The position numbers were made by a program, and so were the translations under genes. Source: [Zimmermannella] bifida NBRC 103089 (lineage in GTDB: Bacteria > Actinomycetota > Actinomycetes > Actinomycetales > Microbacteriaceae). From it: a DNA stretch of 64,000 nt. The stretch lies in the NCBI RefSeq assembly GCF_001570925.1, contig NZ_BCSP01000003.1, forward strand, positions 62,001-126,000, given 5' to 3'. The notes beneath the pieces are model-generated. The model searched no databases and was not told the origin of the DNA. It worked only from the letters and a program-made list of their open reading frames with translations. Each line of letters begins with the position of its first letter. The first letter of the stretch is position 1. Shown here piece by piece: positions 20,227 through 32,180 of this stretch.

Positions 20227-20961
20227 ATGAACGAAAACGCCGGAACGAACAACCAGCAGCCAGGCGGCGAACGCGAGGAACTTGCGCCCGCCGTGGGCGG
20301 CACGTTCGGCGTGACCGATGACCAATCCGGATTCGGCGAGGGATCGGTAACCGACCGGTTGGCGCGCGATCGTGCGCCGATGCAGGACGAATCTGGTGCA
20401 ACCTACAGTGGTGCGAACTACTCGGCCGACGCCGCCGGGTACGGTGACGTTCCCCGTGAATACGCGGATGCGGCCGGTGGCGACGACCTGCAGGCCGATG
20501 AGTTTATCGACCCGAACGATGGCGCGGAGCAGGCTGGTGCCGCTGCCGGTCAAGGCGCGTTTGGTGACGACTACGGTGTGCCGAGCGCCAGTTACGGATA
20601 CCGTACGGATGCATCCGTCGCCGGTGCCGGGACGCCGAATCAGCCAGGACCATCCGGTCAGTACGGTGCCACGGCTGAAAACGGGCTTGGCCCCACGCAG
20701 TACGGTGCTGCCAACAGCGCTGCGAAGCCTGCAGGCACGCTGCCGTACGTGGCCGTTGCTGTCGCAATTCTCGCGCTGATTGCGCTGTGCATCCCCGGCT
20801 GGGCGTGGATCGTTGGCGGTGTGCTTGGTGCGCTCGCGGTCGGCCTTGGTTTCGTAGCCACGCGCGGCGAGAACAAACAGTTCGGTTGGCTGGCCGTTGC
20901 CGGTGGCGGTATCGCCGTGGCGCTGGCGGTTGCGACCGCGCTGGTGGTTTACGTGTTCTAG
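20227..20961 (+). CDS. Membrane protein with disordered N-terminus
   Basis: I do not recognise this 244-residue protein. Residues 1-170 are polar and low in complexity, rich in Gly, Ala, Tyr, Asp and Gln, with scattered QYG and SYG pieces; they are probably disordered and cytosolic. The C-terminal 75 residues hold two or three hydrophobic segments (LPYVAVAVAILALIALCIPG, GWLAVAGGGIAVALAVATAL), resembling DUF4190-type small membrane domains. ATG follows a GGGGG ribosome site. Adjacent to tsaD in the same direction, though that proximity may not mean shared function. Confidence 0.7.
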   Translation: MNENAGTNNQQPGGEREELAPAVGGTFGVTDDQSGFGEGSVTDRLARDRAPMQDESGATYSGANYSADAAGYGDVPREYADAAGGDDLQADEFIDPNDGAEQAGAAAGQGAFGDDYGVPSASYGYRTDASVAGAGTPNQPGPSGQYGATAENGLGPTQYGAANSAAKPAGTLPYVAVAVAILALIALCIPGWAWIVGGVLGALAVGLGFVATRGENKQFGWLAVAGGGIAVALAVATALVVYVF

Positions 20962-21123
20962 GGCTCGCGCCGGCGTTCTTGCTCGTGCGACTCGGTTGCC
21001 TGGGCGCCCTGCTGGGTCATTCTGGGTAGCAGGCTGCTGGATGCGTTGCCGTTGCGTCCGGTGCGCTGCATACGCGGTCGGTGGGGCCGATTGGTGGTGA
21101 CGGCCGCCCTGCGCTGACCGCGC

Positions 21124-22371
21124 CTAATCGCGGTGGGCCAGGATCGCGACGCGACGCGAACCCAAACGGGTGCAGATCAGCGTGGCACCCGCATCCCCGC
21201 GAAGCTGCAATTGCGTACGCAACTGTTCGGGCACGATGTCGACGCCGCGCTTCTTGATCTCGAGGCGGCCGATGCCGCGGGCACGCAGCGCCTTCTTGAG
21301 CTGCGCGGTGTGCAGCGGCAGCACTTCTTCGACCCGGAATCGCTGCGTGAACGGCGAGGTGGTGTCGGCGTCGGTGGTGATCCACGCGATCTGCTCGGCG
21401 ATCATGTGTCCCGCAAGACTGCGCGCCACGGAACCGATAAACCGGCCGCGAATGATTGCCGGATCGGGCTCGTGCAGCCAGGCGCTGAGTTCGCCGACGG
21501 GGGCGTCGTCGTCTGCTGCCGACGTTGACGTGAGTTCGAACGAGCCGGGGTGCACCGCATCCTTGGACGTGTTGATGACAAGCGCGCTGCGACGAATGGA
21601 GCCGGCGGGCGCCTGGTCGTTGTTGGAATCGGGTGCGTCGCGTCGCGCCGAACCAAACCACAGCGCGCATTCGAGCAGCTCGCCACCGATCGACACCCAC
21701 TGCGCTTCGGCGTTGTCAGGGATGAGTTCGTGGGGGAATGCCGGGCCGAGCTTGATGCCGGCGGCGTTCGCGGCGCTCGCGGTTTGGAACGCAAAGTCGA
21801 GCGAGGGCTGCCAGTCGTTCGCGTCAGGTAGGCGGACGGTGCCGCCGCGCGACTTGGTGCGGCGGGCCGGATCGAGAAAGACGCCGTCGAGGTTCGTGAG
21901 CTCGGCGTCTTCGGCGCTGCCGTGCTGCACGGATGCGTTGGGGAACGGCGCGAGGTTATAGGCGGCGATTGCTGCGGTCACCTCGTCGCGCTCGACCGCG
22001 GTGACGTCGAAACCGAGGGATGCGAATGCGAGTGAGTCGGCGCCGATGCCGCAGCCGAGGTCAGTGATGCGGGTGACGTCGGCCTGGCGGAACCTACCGG
22101 CGTGGTGCGCGGTGATGTCGAGTCGGGAAGCCTGGGCGAGGCCGTCTTCGGTGAACAGCATGCGGCCCGCGAACTCGCCGAACTTGTTCGCGGCGCGCCT
22201 GCGGAGCTTGAGCTGGGTGAGGATCACCGCGCTGGTGCGCGCGTCGGCACCCGCTTTGCGGAGCGTCGAGACCGCTTGCAATGCATCCCGAACCGTATCG
22301 AGATCGGCGTGCTCATCGAGCATCCGGAGCGATTCGGGGGTGAGGAGGACGGTGAGATCTTCGCGTTGCAC
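21124..22371 (-). CDS. Class I SAM-dependent methyltransferase, THUMP-like
   Basis: A 415-residue protein of a type widespread in Actinobacteria. After an N-terminal helical region, the SAM-binding motif I is DLGCGIGADSLAFASLGFDV at about residue 105. The acidic motif II is AVERDE, and VFLDPARR provides a DPAR catalytic-type motif, as in some RNA or base methyltransferases. The C-terminal part is THUMP-like. The substrate is not known. Convergent with the membrane protein gene and divergent from groES. Confidence 0.8.
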   Translation of the reverse strand: MQREDLTVLLTPESLRMLDEHADLDTVRDALQAVSTLRKAGADARTSAVILTQLKLRRRAANKFGEFAGRMLFTEDGLAQASRLDITAHHAGRFRQADVTRITDLGCGIGADSLAFASLGFDVTAVERDEVTAAIAAYNLAPFPNASVQHGSAEDAELTNLDGVFLDPARRTKSRGGTVRLPDANDWQPSLDFAFQTASAANAAGIKLGPAFPHELIPDNAEAQWVSIGGELLECALWFGSARRDAPDSNNDQAPAGSIRRSALVINTSKDAVHPGSFELTSTSAADDDAPVGELSAWLHEPDPAIIRGRFIGSVARSLAGHMIAEQIAWITTDADTTSPFTQRFRVEEVLPLHTAQLKKALRARGIGRLEIKKRGVDIVPEQLRTQLQLRGDAGATLICTRLGSRRVAILAHRD

Positions 22372-22444
22372 ACCTCTACGCTAACGGCGTACGGCTCGGC
22401 TGGGCTGCAAGTGGCGCGGCGTTGGAGCAGGGAATACACTCGAG

Positions 22445-22471
22445 TTAGCACACTCAGGGTGAGAGTGCTAA
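22445..22471 (+). promoter_or_regulatory. CIRCE operator (HrcA site)
   Basis: TTAGCACAC, nine bases, GAGTGCTAA. This matches the CIRCE consensus TTAGCACTC-N9-GAGTGCTAA with one change in the left arm. It lies 53 bases before groES and implies HrcA heat-shock repression. Confidence 0.92.
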
Positions 22472-22523
22472 CTTTTTGGTAGTCCGGCTCAGTTGAGCGT
22501 ATGTACTTCAAACGAGAAAGGTC

Positions 22524-22817
22524 GTGTCGGTGAACATTCAGCCGCTCGAAGATCGCATTGTCATTCAGCAGGTCCAGGCCGAGCAGACCACCGCATCGGG
22601 TCTGGTTATCCCTGACACTGCAAAGGAAAAGCCGCAGGAAGGCGAAGTTGTTGCCGTAGGTCCTGGCCGCTTCGACGAAGAAGGCGACCGCATTCCTATG
22701 GACATCGCCGTTGGCGACAAGGTCATCTACTCGAAGTACGGTGGCACCGAAATCAAGTCGGGTGGCAACGAGTACCTGATCCTTTCGGCTCGCGACGTTC
22801 TCGCAAAGCTCGTCTAA
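22524..22817 (+). CDS. groES: Co-chaperonin GroES
   Basis: Heptameric lid of the GroEL folding chamber. The 97 residues start at GTG ([16 protein letters not shown]) after GAGAAAGG. It carries the mobile loop region [20 protein letters not shown] and ends [15 protein letters not shown]. It is monocistronic: a strong terminator follows and no groEL is adjacent, as in several Actinobacteria whose groEL copies lie elsewhere. The CIRCE element upstream indicates HrcA control. Confidence 0.96.
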   Translation: MSVNIQPLEDRIVIQQVQAEQTTASGLVIPDTAKEKPQEGEVVAVGPGRFDEEGDRIPMDIAVGDKVIYSKYGGTEIKSGGNEYLILSARDVLAKLV

Positions 22818-22830
22818 TCTGAGTTTTCTG

Positions 22831-22860
22831 GTGGGGGTGTGACTTCGGTCACGCCCCCAC
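22831..22860 (+). terminator. Terminator of groES
   Basis: GTGGGGGTGTGAC pairs with GTCACGCCCCCAC (one G-T pair) around a TTCG tetraloop. It sits 13 bases after the groES stop. The following 120 bases before repeat B1 show no gene. Confidence 0.85.
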
Positions 22861-22982
22861 TGCGTTTTCCTGGCTTGTGTCGGGCCTGTTGTTGCACCGC
22901 ACCGGAACCCTAACGCGCCGTTTTCATGGCGGCTCGCGCGAAATCTGGGCGTCTGCGCGACTGCGAAGACCAGGCATCGGCC

Positions 22983-23047
22983 TTCGTGACTCGTTTTGAG
23001 TGTTTGGAGGACAATACGTCCTTCAGATTGAGTAAACGAGTCACGAA
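22983..23047. repeat. Family B palindromic element, copy B1
   Basis: 65 bp palindrome with perfect 14 bp ends, TTCGTGACTCGTTT and AAACGAGTCACGAA, and an inner GGAGGAC/GTCCTTC stem. It lies upstream of the DUF559-type gene, in the 330 bp gap after groES. Confidence 0.9.
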
Positions 23048-23149
23048 AGCAGATGAGTAATCGGTCGGACACGGCTTGTGGAAAGTCGGTAATCCACAGC
23101 CGCGCTTCTGGATCCACCTAACGAGCCAACTTGCTGGAATTCTGTCGGC

Positions 23150-24019
23150 GTGAACTGGCGAAGTGACTCATCCACATTGACAACAAAAGACCTGCGAGAC
23201 TCTGGCTGGACCAAGCACGGTATCGACTTGGCGGTAGCTGAAGGGCGACTGCAACGTGTATGCCGAGGTGTGTTTCTGGCCGCACCTCCAACGAACGCTG
23301 TGGACTACGCCAAATTGCTTGGTGGAAGCGTCACCTGCTTGACCGGATTGGCAGCACATGGGATCTGGGTCCCACGGAAACATTCGGAATTTCATATTCG
23401 GGTGCGACGGCGCCGACAATACCGAATGCCGGTCACTTTGCAATCGTATTTGCAGCGGTGCAGGTTGCACGGCCCCATGATGGACCCACCCATTCCGGAT
23501 GGCCACCTGGACTCAGTCGAACTCGCAATCGTGTGCGCAGCACGATGTGTGTCGGATGAAGAGCTCGTAGCGATCGTTGAATCTGCGGCGAGAGTAAATG
23601 GCGGTGCCTTGGACTATTCGGTCTTAGGGCAGTGCGAACGTGTGCGAGCGGCACTGCGCAGGACAGATCCGTTCTCCGTTGAATCGGGCGTGGAAACGCT
23701 CATGCGGCTGCGACTACAGCACCTGTGCCTGAAGTTCCGAACGCAGGTCTGGATTGGGAAGTATAGGGTTGATTTCTTGGTCGGTGGTCGTCTGATTATT
23801 GAAGTTGACGGATACCAGCACCACGCGGACCAGTCCGCTTTTCGCCGCGACCGCGAGCGAGATCGATATCTGGAGCTTCGCGGATTCCGAGTACTCAGGT
23901 TCACCGCCGCCGAGGTCATGTTTGACCTAGACGCTTGCGAGGCAGAGGTTCTTGCCGCGATTCGTAAACGCATCCATCGCAAGCGAACGAAACAGGCCAG
24001 CGCTCATGACTCGTTTTGA
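23150..24019 (+). CDS. AbiEi-like N-terminus with DUF559 (Vsr-like) endonuclease domain
   Basis: A 289-residue two-domain protein of a kind common in Actinobacteria. Residues about 8-60 look like the AbiEi winged-helix antitoxin domain (LTTKDLRDSGWTKHGIDLAV, then VCRGVFLA). Residues about 185-275 are DUF559, a PD-(D/E)XK nuclease relative: the Asp in YRVDFLVGGRL, the Glu in LIIEVDGYQHH, and RERDRYLELRGFRVLRF. Start GTG 23150. No partner toxin is adjacent. Family B palindromes lie on both sides, the downstream copy overlapping the stop codon. Cellular role is unproven. Confidence 0.8.
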   Translation: MNWRSDSSTLTTKDLRDSGWTKHGIDLAVAEGRLQRVCRGVFLAAPPTNAVDYAKLLGGSVTCLTGLAAHGIWVPRKHSEFHIRVRRRRQYRMPVTLQSYLQRCRLHGPMMDPPIPDGHLDSVELAIVCAARCVSDEELVAIVESAARVNGGALDYSVLGQCERVRAALRRTDPFSVESGVETLMRLRLQHLCLKFRTQVWIGKYRVDFLVGGRLIIEVDGYQHHADQSAFRRDRERDRYLELRGFRVLRFTAAEVMFDLDACEAEVLAAIRKRIHRKRTKQASAHDSF

Positions 24020-24066
24020 GCGTTTGAAGGACCATATGTCCTTCAAACGGAGTAAACGAGTCATGA
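24004..24066. repeat. Family B palindromic element, copy B2
   Basis: 63 bp palindrome: TCATGACTCGTTT pairs with AAACGAGTCATGA, and an inner 12 bp perfect stem CGTTTGAAGGAC/GTCCTTCAAACG surrounds CATAT. Its first bases encode the last codons and stop of the DUF559-type gene. Confidence 0.92.
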
Positions 24067-24175
24067 AAGCAGATGGGCACGGCGATGAAGACGTGTGACG
24101 GTTGGAATGGTGTGATTTGGGTGGGCAAATTAGCGAGCTGTGGTGGGGTGCGCCAAAACGGGGCGGAAAAGGGGA

Positions 24176-24203
24176 GTGGGGCCGCCAGATTTGGCGACCC
24201 CAC
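24176..24203 (-). terminator. Hairpin after guaB
   Basis: GTGGGGCCGCCA pairs with TGGCGACCCCAC with one mismatch and a short loop, 16 bases beyond the guaB stop. Confidence 0.6.
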
Positions 24204-24218
24204 GCATCCGATTAGAAA

Positions 24219-25787
<1,569 letters not shown>

Positions 25788-25937
25788 CTAATCCTACGCG
25801 GGTGGGCGCGCCCTAGCACGCTGGCGTGTTTCAGGTCTTGGCGTCAGCTGTTGCGGTGCGCAGTGTCCTGCCAAATTCCGCTCGCCGTAGATGCCAAACG
25901 AACAATCAAGCCTGCGAGCTTGCGGGCGCTGAAGCAA

Positions 25938-25972
25938 TTGAGGGTTGCCCACGCGGCGTGGGCAACCCTCAA
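25938..25972 (-). terminator. Terminator hairpin of idh
   Basis: TTGAGGGTTGCCCACGC faces GCGTGGGCAACCCTCAA, a perfect 17 bp inverted repeat 75 bases beyond the idh stop. It is the only structure seen in the 325 bp gap between idh and guaB. Confidence 0.7.
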
Positions 25973-26046
25973 CGGTGTGGCTCAGCGGCTTGGCAGGAGT
26001 TCAGCTGAGCCGAAGGCTGTATCTCCGAACCAAGCAGTCGGCCGGC

Positions 26047-28251
<2,205 letters not shown>

Positions 28252-28481
28252 TCAATTTCGGTCAGTGGGTGGTTCAGGCGGTGCGGGGTGGTGGCGCGGG
28301 ATGCACGACTGCTCCGGATGCGGACCCTCGCGGATATCTCTATGTAGAGATTTCTTCGAGCTTAGCGAATCAGGTGCAATCGTCGCAGCCGAGTCTGAAC
28401 AGGACCGTCATGAACTGGTGTGACCACGCTAGCCGCACCCTCCGACATTTGATGGGGCTGAATAGGTGTTGATCGTTCCCG

Positions 28482-29921
28482 CTAGCTTTCGTGTAATGGC
28501 ACGTTTGAGTCGAATTGCTGCATGGCAAGGCGAAGGCTGTTGCTGCTCCTTGCAAGGTGGACCTTGCCGAGTAGTTCGTTGGGTGCGGGGTGAGGCTGAT
28601 CGCGTTTCAGGGCGTGTCGTTCTCTTATAACTATTGATAAGAAAAGGGAGGCTGCTGAAAACAGAGCCAGCCAGCCAACAGCCATTGGCGTCTCTCTCTG
28701 AGTCGGGAACGGTGTGCCGTGTGTATTGATACATTCCCAAAGCTGCCAGATAAGCAGGGCAACGAGTGTAACGGTGAAGGTCGTCTTGACACGAATCATT
28801 CGGCGGTACTTCTGTGCCAGAACATGGGTGAATATCGATCGACACAGCCCCCTCAATCTGTCAATCTCGGAGTTCGCAGTGTTGACGCGATCGATCCACA
28901 CAAGTTGTTCAGTTCGATGTTTTTTCTCTCGCTCATCAATATGCGATTTCAACACCTTGAGATCGGTGTCCTTTTTTGCAATCTCCGCGGCTAGACGAGC
29001 TTTTTCGTCGTTGTCTTGTTTGTTTTTCCGCTGGATGTATGGATTTGTGACTGATCGCAGGTCGCCGGGGACCGCAAGTTGATAGTCGGCTACAGCGTCT
29101 GCTAGCGAGAAATTTCGTGCATGTCCGATCGCCGTGACTACGAGAATTCCTCGTTCTCGCGCACTGCGGATGGCGTCAACCATGCGCGCATCATCGAACG
29201 GGGCAAGGGCGGACCGTGTTCCTCCACCGCGAGCGATGATTGCTACAGGATGCTTATCCCGTGTGAGGCTCCTCAAGCAATTACTGATTTCGGTGGCACA
29301 GTCCGGCCCTTGCATGGGGCAATTAAAGGTCGTGGTCTTGTATCGCTGTTCAGGCTTCCCGAGCGCGTCTAGGAACGCCTCAGACCGTTCGCTTCCCAGC
29401 CACGCAATTGAGCCTCCCGCTTTGATCGCTTCCCGCACAGCTTCCATTGCGGCTTGCTTAGGTGACCGAGACTCCGGGATATCAGACTTGGTAAGTTGTG
29501 CTTCCTTATATTGACGATTGAGCCATGTATCGAAGTCTTCGATGTACTTGTTACGTTTGCCTCGGGTGACCGTGTCTGGCTCCAGCACTATTTGAACGAG
29601 ATCCTGTGGAGTGAAACGGACTGTTGCCGTGGCAGCAACGTGTTTCAGACCCCGGTTGGATGAAGTCGGACGCGTTGCATAAGTCGTAACGCACTTGATC
29701 TCCTGGAATTCTCGGTCATCCGGAGAACGGCCAGGTCCTGCAGGGAGGAATATTTTCCGAAACTTGGTTTGCGGCTGTGAAATATCGAGTACGCCAGTAA
29801 TGGCAATTCGAGCTGGTAATCCACCGGCAAGAACTTTTTCTAAGTCGCGAACGGTGTGGACTTGTAGGAGCGGTTCCTGTGCAAAACGATCGGGGCTGTC
29901 AAGTGTTTCTAGTTTCGTCAT
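28482..29921 (-). CDS. Exonuclease VII large-subunit-like protein with two membrane helices
   Basis: A divergent, 479-residue relative of XseA. Residues about 20-120 resemble the OB-fold DNA-binding domain. Residues 160-290 carry the catalytic-domain signature: VAIIARGGGTRSALAPFDD (231-234 is RGGG), VVTAIGHARN and SLADAVADY. Residues about 295-365 are a charged coiled coil. Then come two hydrophobic segments (about 381-396 and 413-432), not expected in a cytosolic XseA. No xseB is adjacent. ATG 29921 follows GAGGAAAC. Codon use is visibly poorer in GC than the flanking genes. Membrane-anchored nuclease with a defence role is inference. Confidence 0.72.
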   Translation of the reverse strand: MTKLETLDSPDRFAQEPLLQVHTVRDLEKVLAGGLPARIAITGVLDISQPQTKFRKIFLPAGPGRSPDDREFQEIKCVTTYATRPTSSNRGLKHVAATATVRFTPQDLVQIVLEPDTVTRGKRNKYIEDFDTWLNRQYKEAQLTKSDIPESRSPKQAAMEAVREAIKAGGSIAWLGSERSEAFLDALGKPEQRYKTTTFNCPMQGPDCATEISNCLRSLTRDKHPVAIIARGGGTRSALAPFDDARMVDAIRSARERGILVVTAIGHARNFSLADAVADYQLAVPGDLRSVTNPYIQRKNKQDNDEKARLAAEIAKKDTDLKVLKSHIDEREKKHRTEQLVWIDRVNTANSEIDRLRGLCRSIFTHVLAQKYRRMIRVKTTFTVTLVALLIWQLWECINTHGTPFPTQRETPMAVGWLALFSAASLFLSIVIRERHALKRDQPHPAPNELLGKVHLARSSNSLRLAMQQFDSNVPLHES

Positions 29922-30039
29922 GTTTCCTCAAATCATGGCGGCTTGGCGGGAAGCGGCATTGCATCTTGGGAACGAGCTTGACTAGCTCATCAGTAAGCTA
30001 ACCGAAGCCTCCGACATGGGTTGTTGACCGGGGTTGGTT

Positions 30040-30112
30040 GCCCAATTTGTCTCAGCTGGGGCGTGTGGAGGACGTATCGCCCACGAGGGCGCTGAAATGA
30101 GACAAATTGGGC
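30040..30112. repeat. Family D palindromic element (single copy)
   Basis: 73 bp with perfect 15 bp terminal inverted repeats, GCCCAATTTGTCTCA and its complement. The architecture resembles families A-C but the sequence is different. It lies between the ExoVII-like gene and the small secreted-protein gene. Confidence 0.88.
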
Positions 30113-30156
30113 GGTCAGGTAGCCCCTGTCAATCCATTTGTGGATCAGTTTCTTGG

Positions 30157-30477
30157 CTACGCAAACTGCCCGGTGTTGTCCCACCAGGTTCCGTCGCCGT
30201 CACTACATGGGATTGTTTTGTCTTGTTTCTGGGCTTCGCTCTTGTTGAGGGTGCAAGTTGTGGGGCCGGGGGTGAAGTTGACGTCGGCTACTCCGTCGAC
30301 GTCGTTGCCGCCTCCACCGCTGTTGTTGCCGGGGTTGGTGATGCCGATTGATCCAGTATCGCCACCGCCGTCCACTTTGACGTCAGCGAATGCTGCTGTT
30401 GTAGTTGAAAGTCCGAGTGCTGCGGTGAGTGCGAGTGCGAGTGCTGCGCGGTGAAGTTTGTGGAGCTGTTTTAGCAT
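30157..30477 (-). CDS. Small secreted protein, unknown function
   Basis: 106 residues. The N-terminus is a clear Sec signal peptide: basic start MLKQLHKLHR, hydrophobic ALALALTAALGLSTTTAAFA, with likely cleavage after AFA. The mature part is short, rich in Gly, Asp and Asn, and has two cysteines (TTCTL and IPCSD) that could form a disulfide, followed by DGDGTWW. The ATG overlaps the end of the 73-residue ORF by seven bases, so the two are probably translated together. No family recognised. Confidence 0.7.
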   Translation of the reverse strand: MLKQLHKLHRAALALALTAALGLSTTTAAFADVKVDGGGDTGSIGITNPGNNSGGGGNDVDGVADVNFTPGPTTCTLNKSEAQKQDKTIPCSDGDGTWWDNTGQFA

Positions 30478-30692
30478 CGGGTGGCATTGTTCTCCCAGTC
30501 CTTTTCACTGCTGTTTACGAGCCAGGTTCCGGTTGGTGGGTCGTAGATGACGTTGATGTGGATTGGGTATCCGTCGGCGTCGCCTTCGTATTTGATGGGT
30601 TCGCCAGTTTTGGTGCTGATGCCGCCCATGGTGGTGATGTCGCCATTAATGTGCTCTAAGGGGTCGAAGTTGACTTGCTCATCGCTGTTCAT
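30471..30692 (-). CDS. Small protein, unknown function
   Basis: 73 residues from ATG 30692, no signal peptide. Acidic N-terminal half, then KYEGDADGYPIHINVIYDPP and TGTWLVNSSEKDWENNATRC. The TGTW motif echoes GTWW in the next protein. It sits in a head-to-tail string hipB, hipA, 51-residue ORF, this ORF, secreted protein, with gaps or overlaps under ten bases, suggesting one transcript. Function unknown. Confidence 0.6.
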   Translation of the reverse strand: MNSDEQVNFDPLEHINGDITTMGGISTKTGEPIKYEGDADGYPIHINVIYDPPTGTWLVNSSEKDWENNATRC

Positions 30693-30699
30693 GGGAGTT

Positions 30700-30855
30700 C
30701 TATTCGCAGTGTTCTTGAGCTGAGATCGGTTCTCGGCAGATCTCCTCGTAGCGTCTTGCTAGTCGGATTCGTTCTTGCAGATTCTTGGGTTTGAAGATTC
30801 GAGGGAAGACGAACCTGCGGCCGACGGTCAAGTTGACTTGGCTGGAATCGGACAA
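30700..30855 (-). CDS. Candidate small basic ORF directly after hipA
   Basis: A possible 51-residue ORF from TTG 30855, nine bases after the hipA stop, ending eight bases before the next ATG. It is basic and mostly charged (GRRFVFPRIFKPKNLQERIR, then LARRYEEICREPISAQEHC). The snug fit between neighbours supports it. The TTG start without an obvious ribosome site is the weak point. No family recognised. Confidence 0.4.
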   Translation of the reverse strand: MSDSSQVNLTVGRRFVFPRIFKPKNLQERIRLARRYEEICREPISAQEHCE

Positions 30856-30863
30856 ATTGCTGT

Positions 30864-32180
30864 TTAGGTGCCGTGGTAGGGGCAGTTGCCGCGACGTTTG
30901 CAGCTACTTCCCCGTTGCGTGTCCGCGCCGCAGAAGTGCGCGTTGTTCTGATGGTTGGGCGGGGTTGCTGGGGTGGTGTGCATGCTGATTGGTGTTGGCA
31001 GGTCGGCGGTTGCTGCTTCGCGGAGGATGCTGCGTTCTTTGATTGCGTTGGCGTCTTGGGTGGGGAGCTGTGCTCGTTCGGTTGCGTCGTCCCAGCCGTC
31101 GTTGATGGTGGCGCGGAGATGGTCAACGATGTTGCGGGCTGCCGTTGGGGAGAGTTGGTAATCGTGTGCTGCGTTGATGAGGGTGGCGAGGTTGCTTTCG
31201 CGGTCGCCGTTGCTCGAGTAAGCGATGGCTTGGTTTGCGTCCCAGCCGCGGGGTCGTGCGGTGGGGTCGATGTCGTAGGCCGGTGTTAGCGTGAGGTGTT
31301 TACCGTCCCAGAACGCGGCGTGGTTCCGTGCGTGGTCGTCGGTGTTGCCGATCGCGATGTTGAATGCGACTCGGCGGAATAGTTCTTCGTTCTCGTTGGC
31401 GCCGAGGTATTCGAGGAATTTTGGGTAGGTGGCGTAGCGGCCGGTCATTTCGGTGAGGGAAAGCACGTTGAGCATGGAAGCGGTGTGGTGGCGCTGTTCG
31501 CCGTCGCGGTCGAAGCGTTTGACGAGTAGTACGTGTTTGCCGAGAGATGGAACGAGTTTGTGGTCGGGGGTGTTGATCCCGGCTTGGCGTGCAAGGTCGA
31601 GTGCGACGGCTTCTGCTTGAACGACTGGGAGGGGGTCGCTTGATGATGAGAACTTTGCGAGCCAGTGGTTCCCGGTAGCGTCGGTGAGCTGTGCCTTGGG
31701 GCGCGCGCCGCCGATGCTTGTTCCGTGTTGCAGTGCGTGTTCGAGGGCGGGGCTCAGGGGTTCGCCTTGGTCGATACGTTCGGCTGCGGCGTGGAGTTCG
31801 TCAAGGGTGCCGGTGGATACTCGTGGTGTGTAGCTGTGGGCGCTGCGCTGGAAATCGATTGCACCGAATCGGTTTGAATCGGAGTGCAGCATGCACGCGG
31901 TGTTGTCAGGCTCGTCGTTGCGTAGCTGTAGTGCAAGCACCCGTCGACCCCATCGGTCTGGGAGTGCGTCGAGGAGCGTGCCGTGGAGGTCGGCTTCGTG
32001 GCTTGTCGGGGTGATTGTGCGTGTGGTGAGTGGGAGATCTGGCCCGAGTGGGATGGCGTTGAGGCGTTCGAGGTAGCTGAGGCCGTATCTGAATTGGCGG
32101 GTTTGAGGGTTGACGGTGCCGGCGACGACTGGCTTGGTGGTGTGCGGTAGCCAAGTCCAAATGTAGACGTTAGAAGTCAT
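30864..32180 (-). CDS. hipA: HipA-family serine/threonine kinase toxin with Cys/His tail
   Basis: Toxin kinase of a type II toxin-antitoxin system; the E. coli HipA phosphorylates GltX to induce persistence. From ATG 32180 (MTSNVYIWTWLP) it has 438 residues. The ATP-binding region includes GTSIGGARPKA (157-163) and the lysine in WLAKF; the catalytic loop is GNTDDHARNH (D281, D282, N286) and the metal-binding motif AYDIDP (about 303). Catalytic residues are intact, so it should be active. The last 22 residues form a Cys/His knuckle (CGADTQ, SCKRRGNC, PYHG), not part of standard HipA. It overlaps hipB by 11 bases. Confidence 0.88.
   Translation of the reverse strand: MTSNVYIWTWLPHTTKPVVAGTVNPQTRQFRYGLSYLERLNAIPLGPDLPLTTRTITPTSHEADLHGTLLDALPDRWGRRVLALQLRNDEPDNTACMLHSDSNRFGAIDFQRSAHSYTPRVSTGTLDELHAAAERIDQGEPLSPALEHALQHGTSIGGARPKAQLTDATGNHWLAKFSSSSDPLPVVQAEAVALDLARQAGINTPDHKLVPSLGKHVLLVKRFDRDGEQRHHTASMLNVLSLTEMTGRYATYPKFLEYLGANENEELFRRVAFNIAIGNTDDHARNHAAFWDGKHLTLTPAYDIDPTARPRGWDANQAIAYSSNGDRESNLATLINAAHDYQLSPTAARNIVDHLRATINDGWDDATERAQLPTQDANAIKERSILREAATADLPTPISMHTTPATPPNHQNNAHFCGADTQRGSSCKRRGNCPYHGT

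Noticed and set aside
22983-24066. CRISPR-like repeats around the DUF559 gene
   Set aside because: Only two copies, palindromic, spaced by a whole gene, with no regular spacers or cas genes.
29990-30184. Frame-shifted extension of the small secreted protein
   Set aside because: An alternative frame continues past its stop, but it runs through the family D palindrome and has no conserved features, so I kept the 106-residue form.
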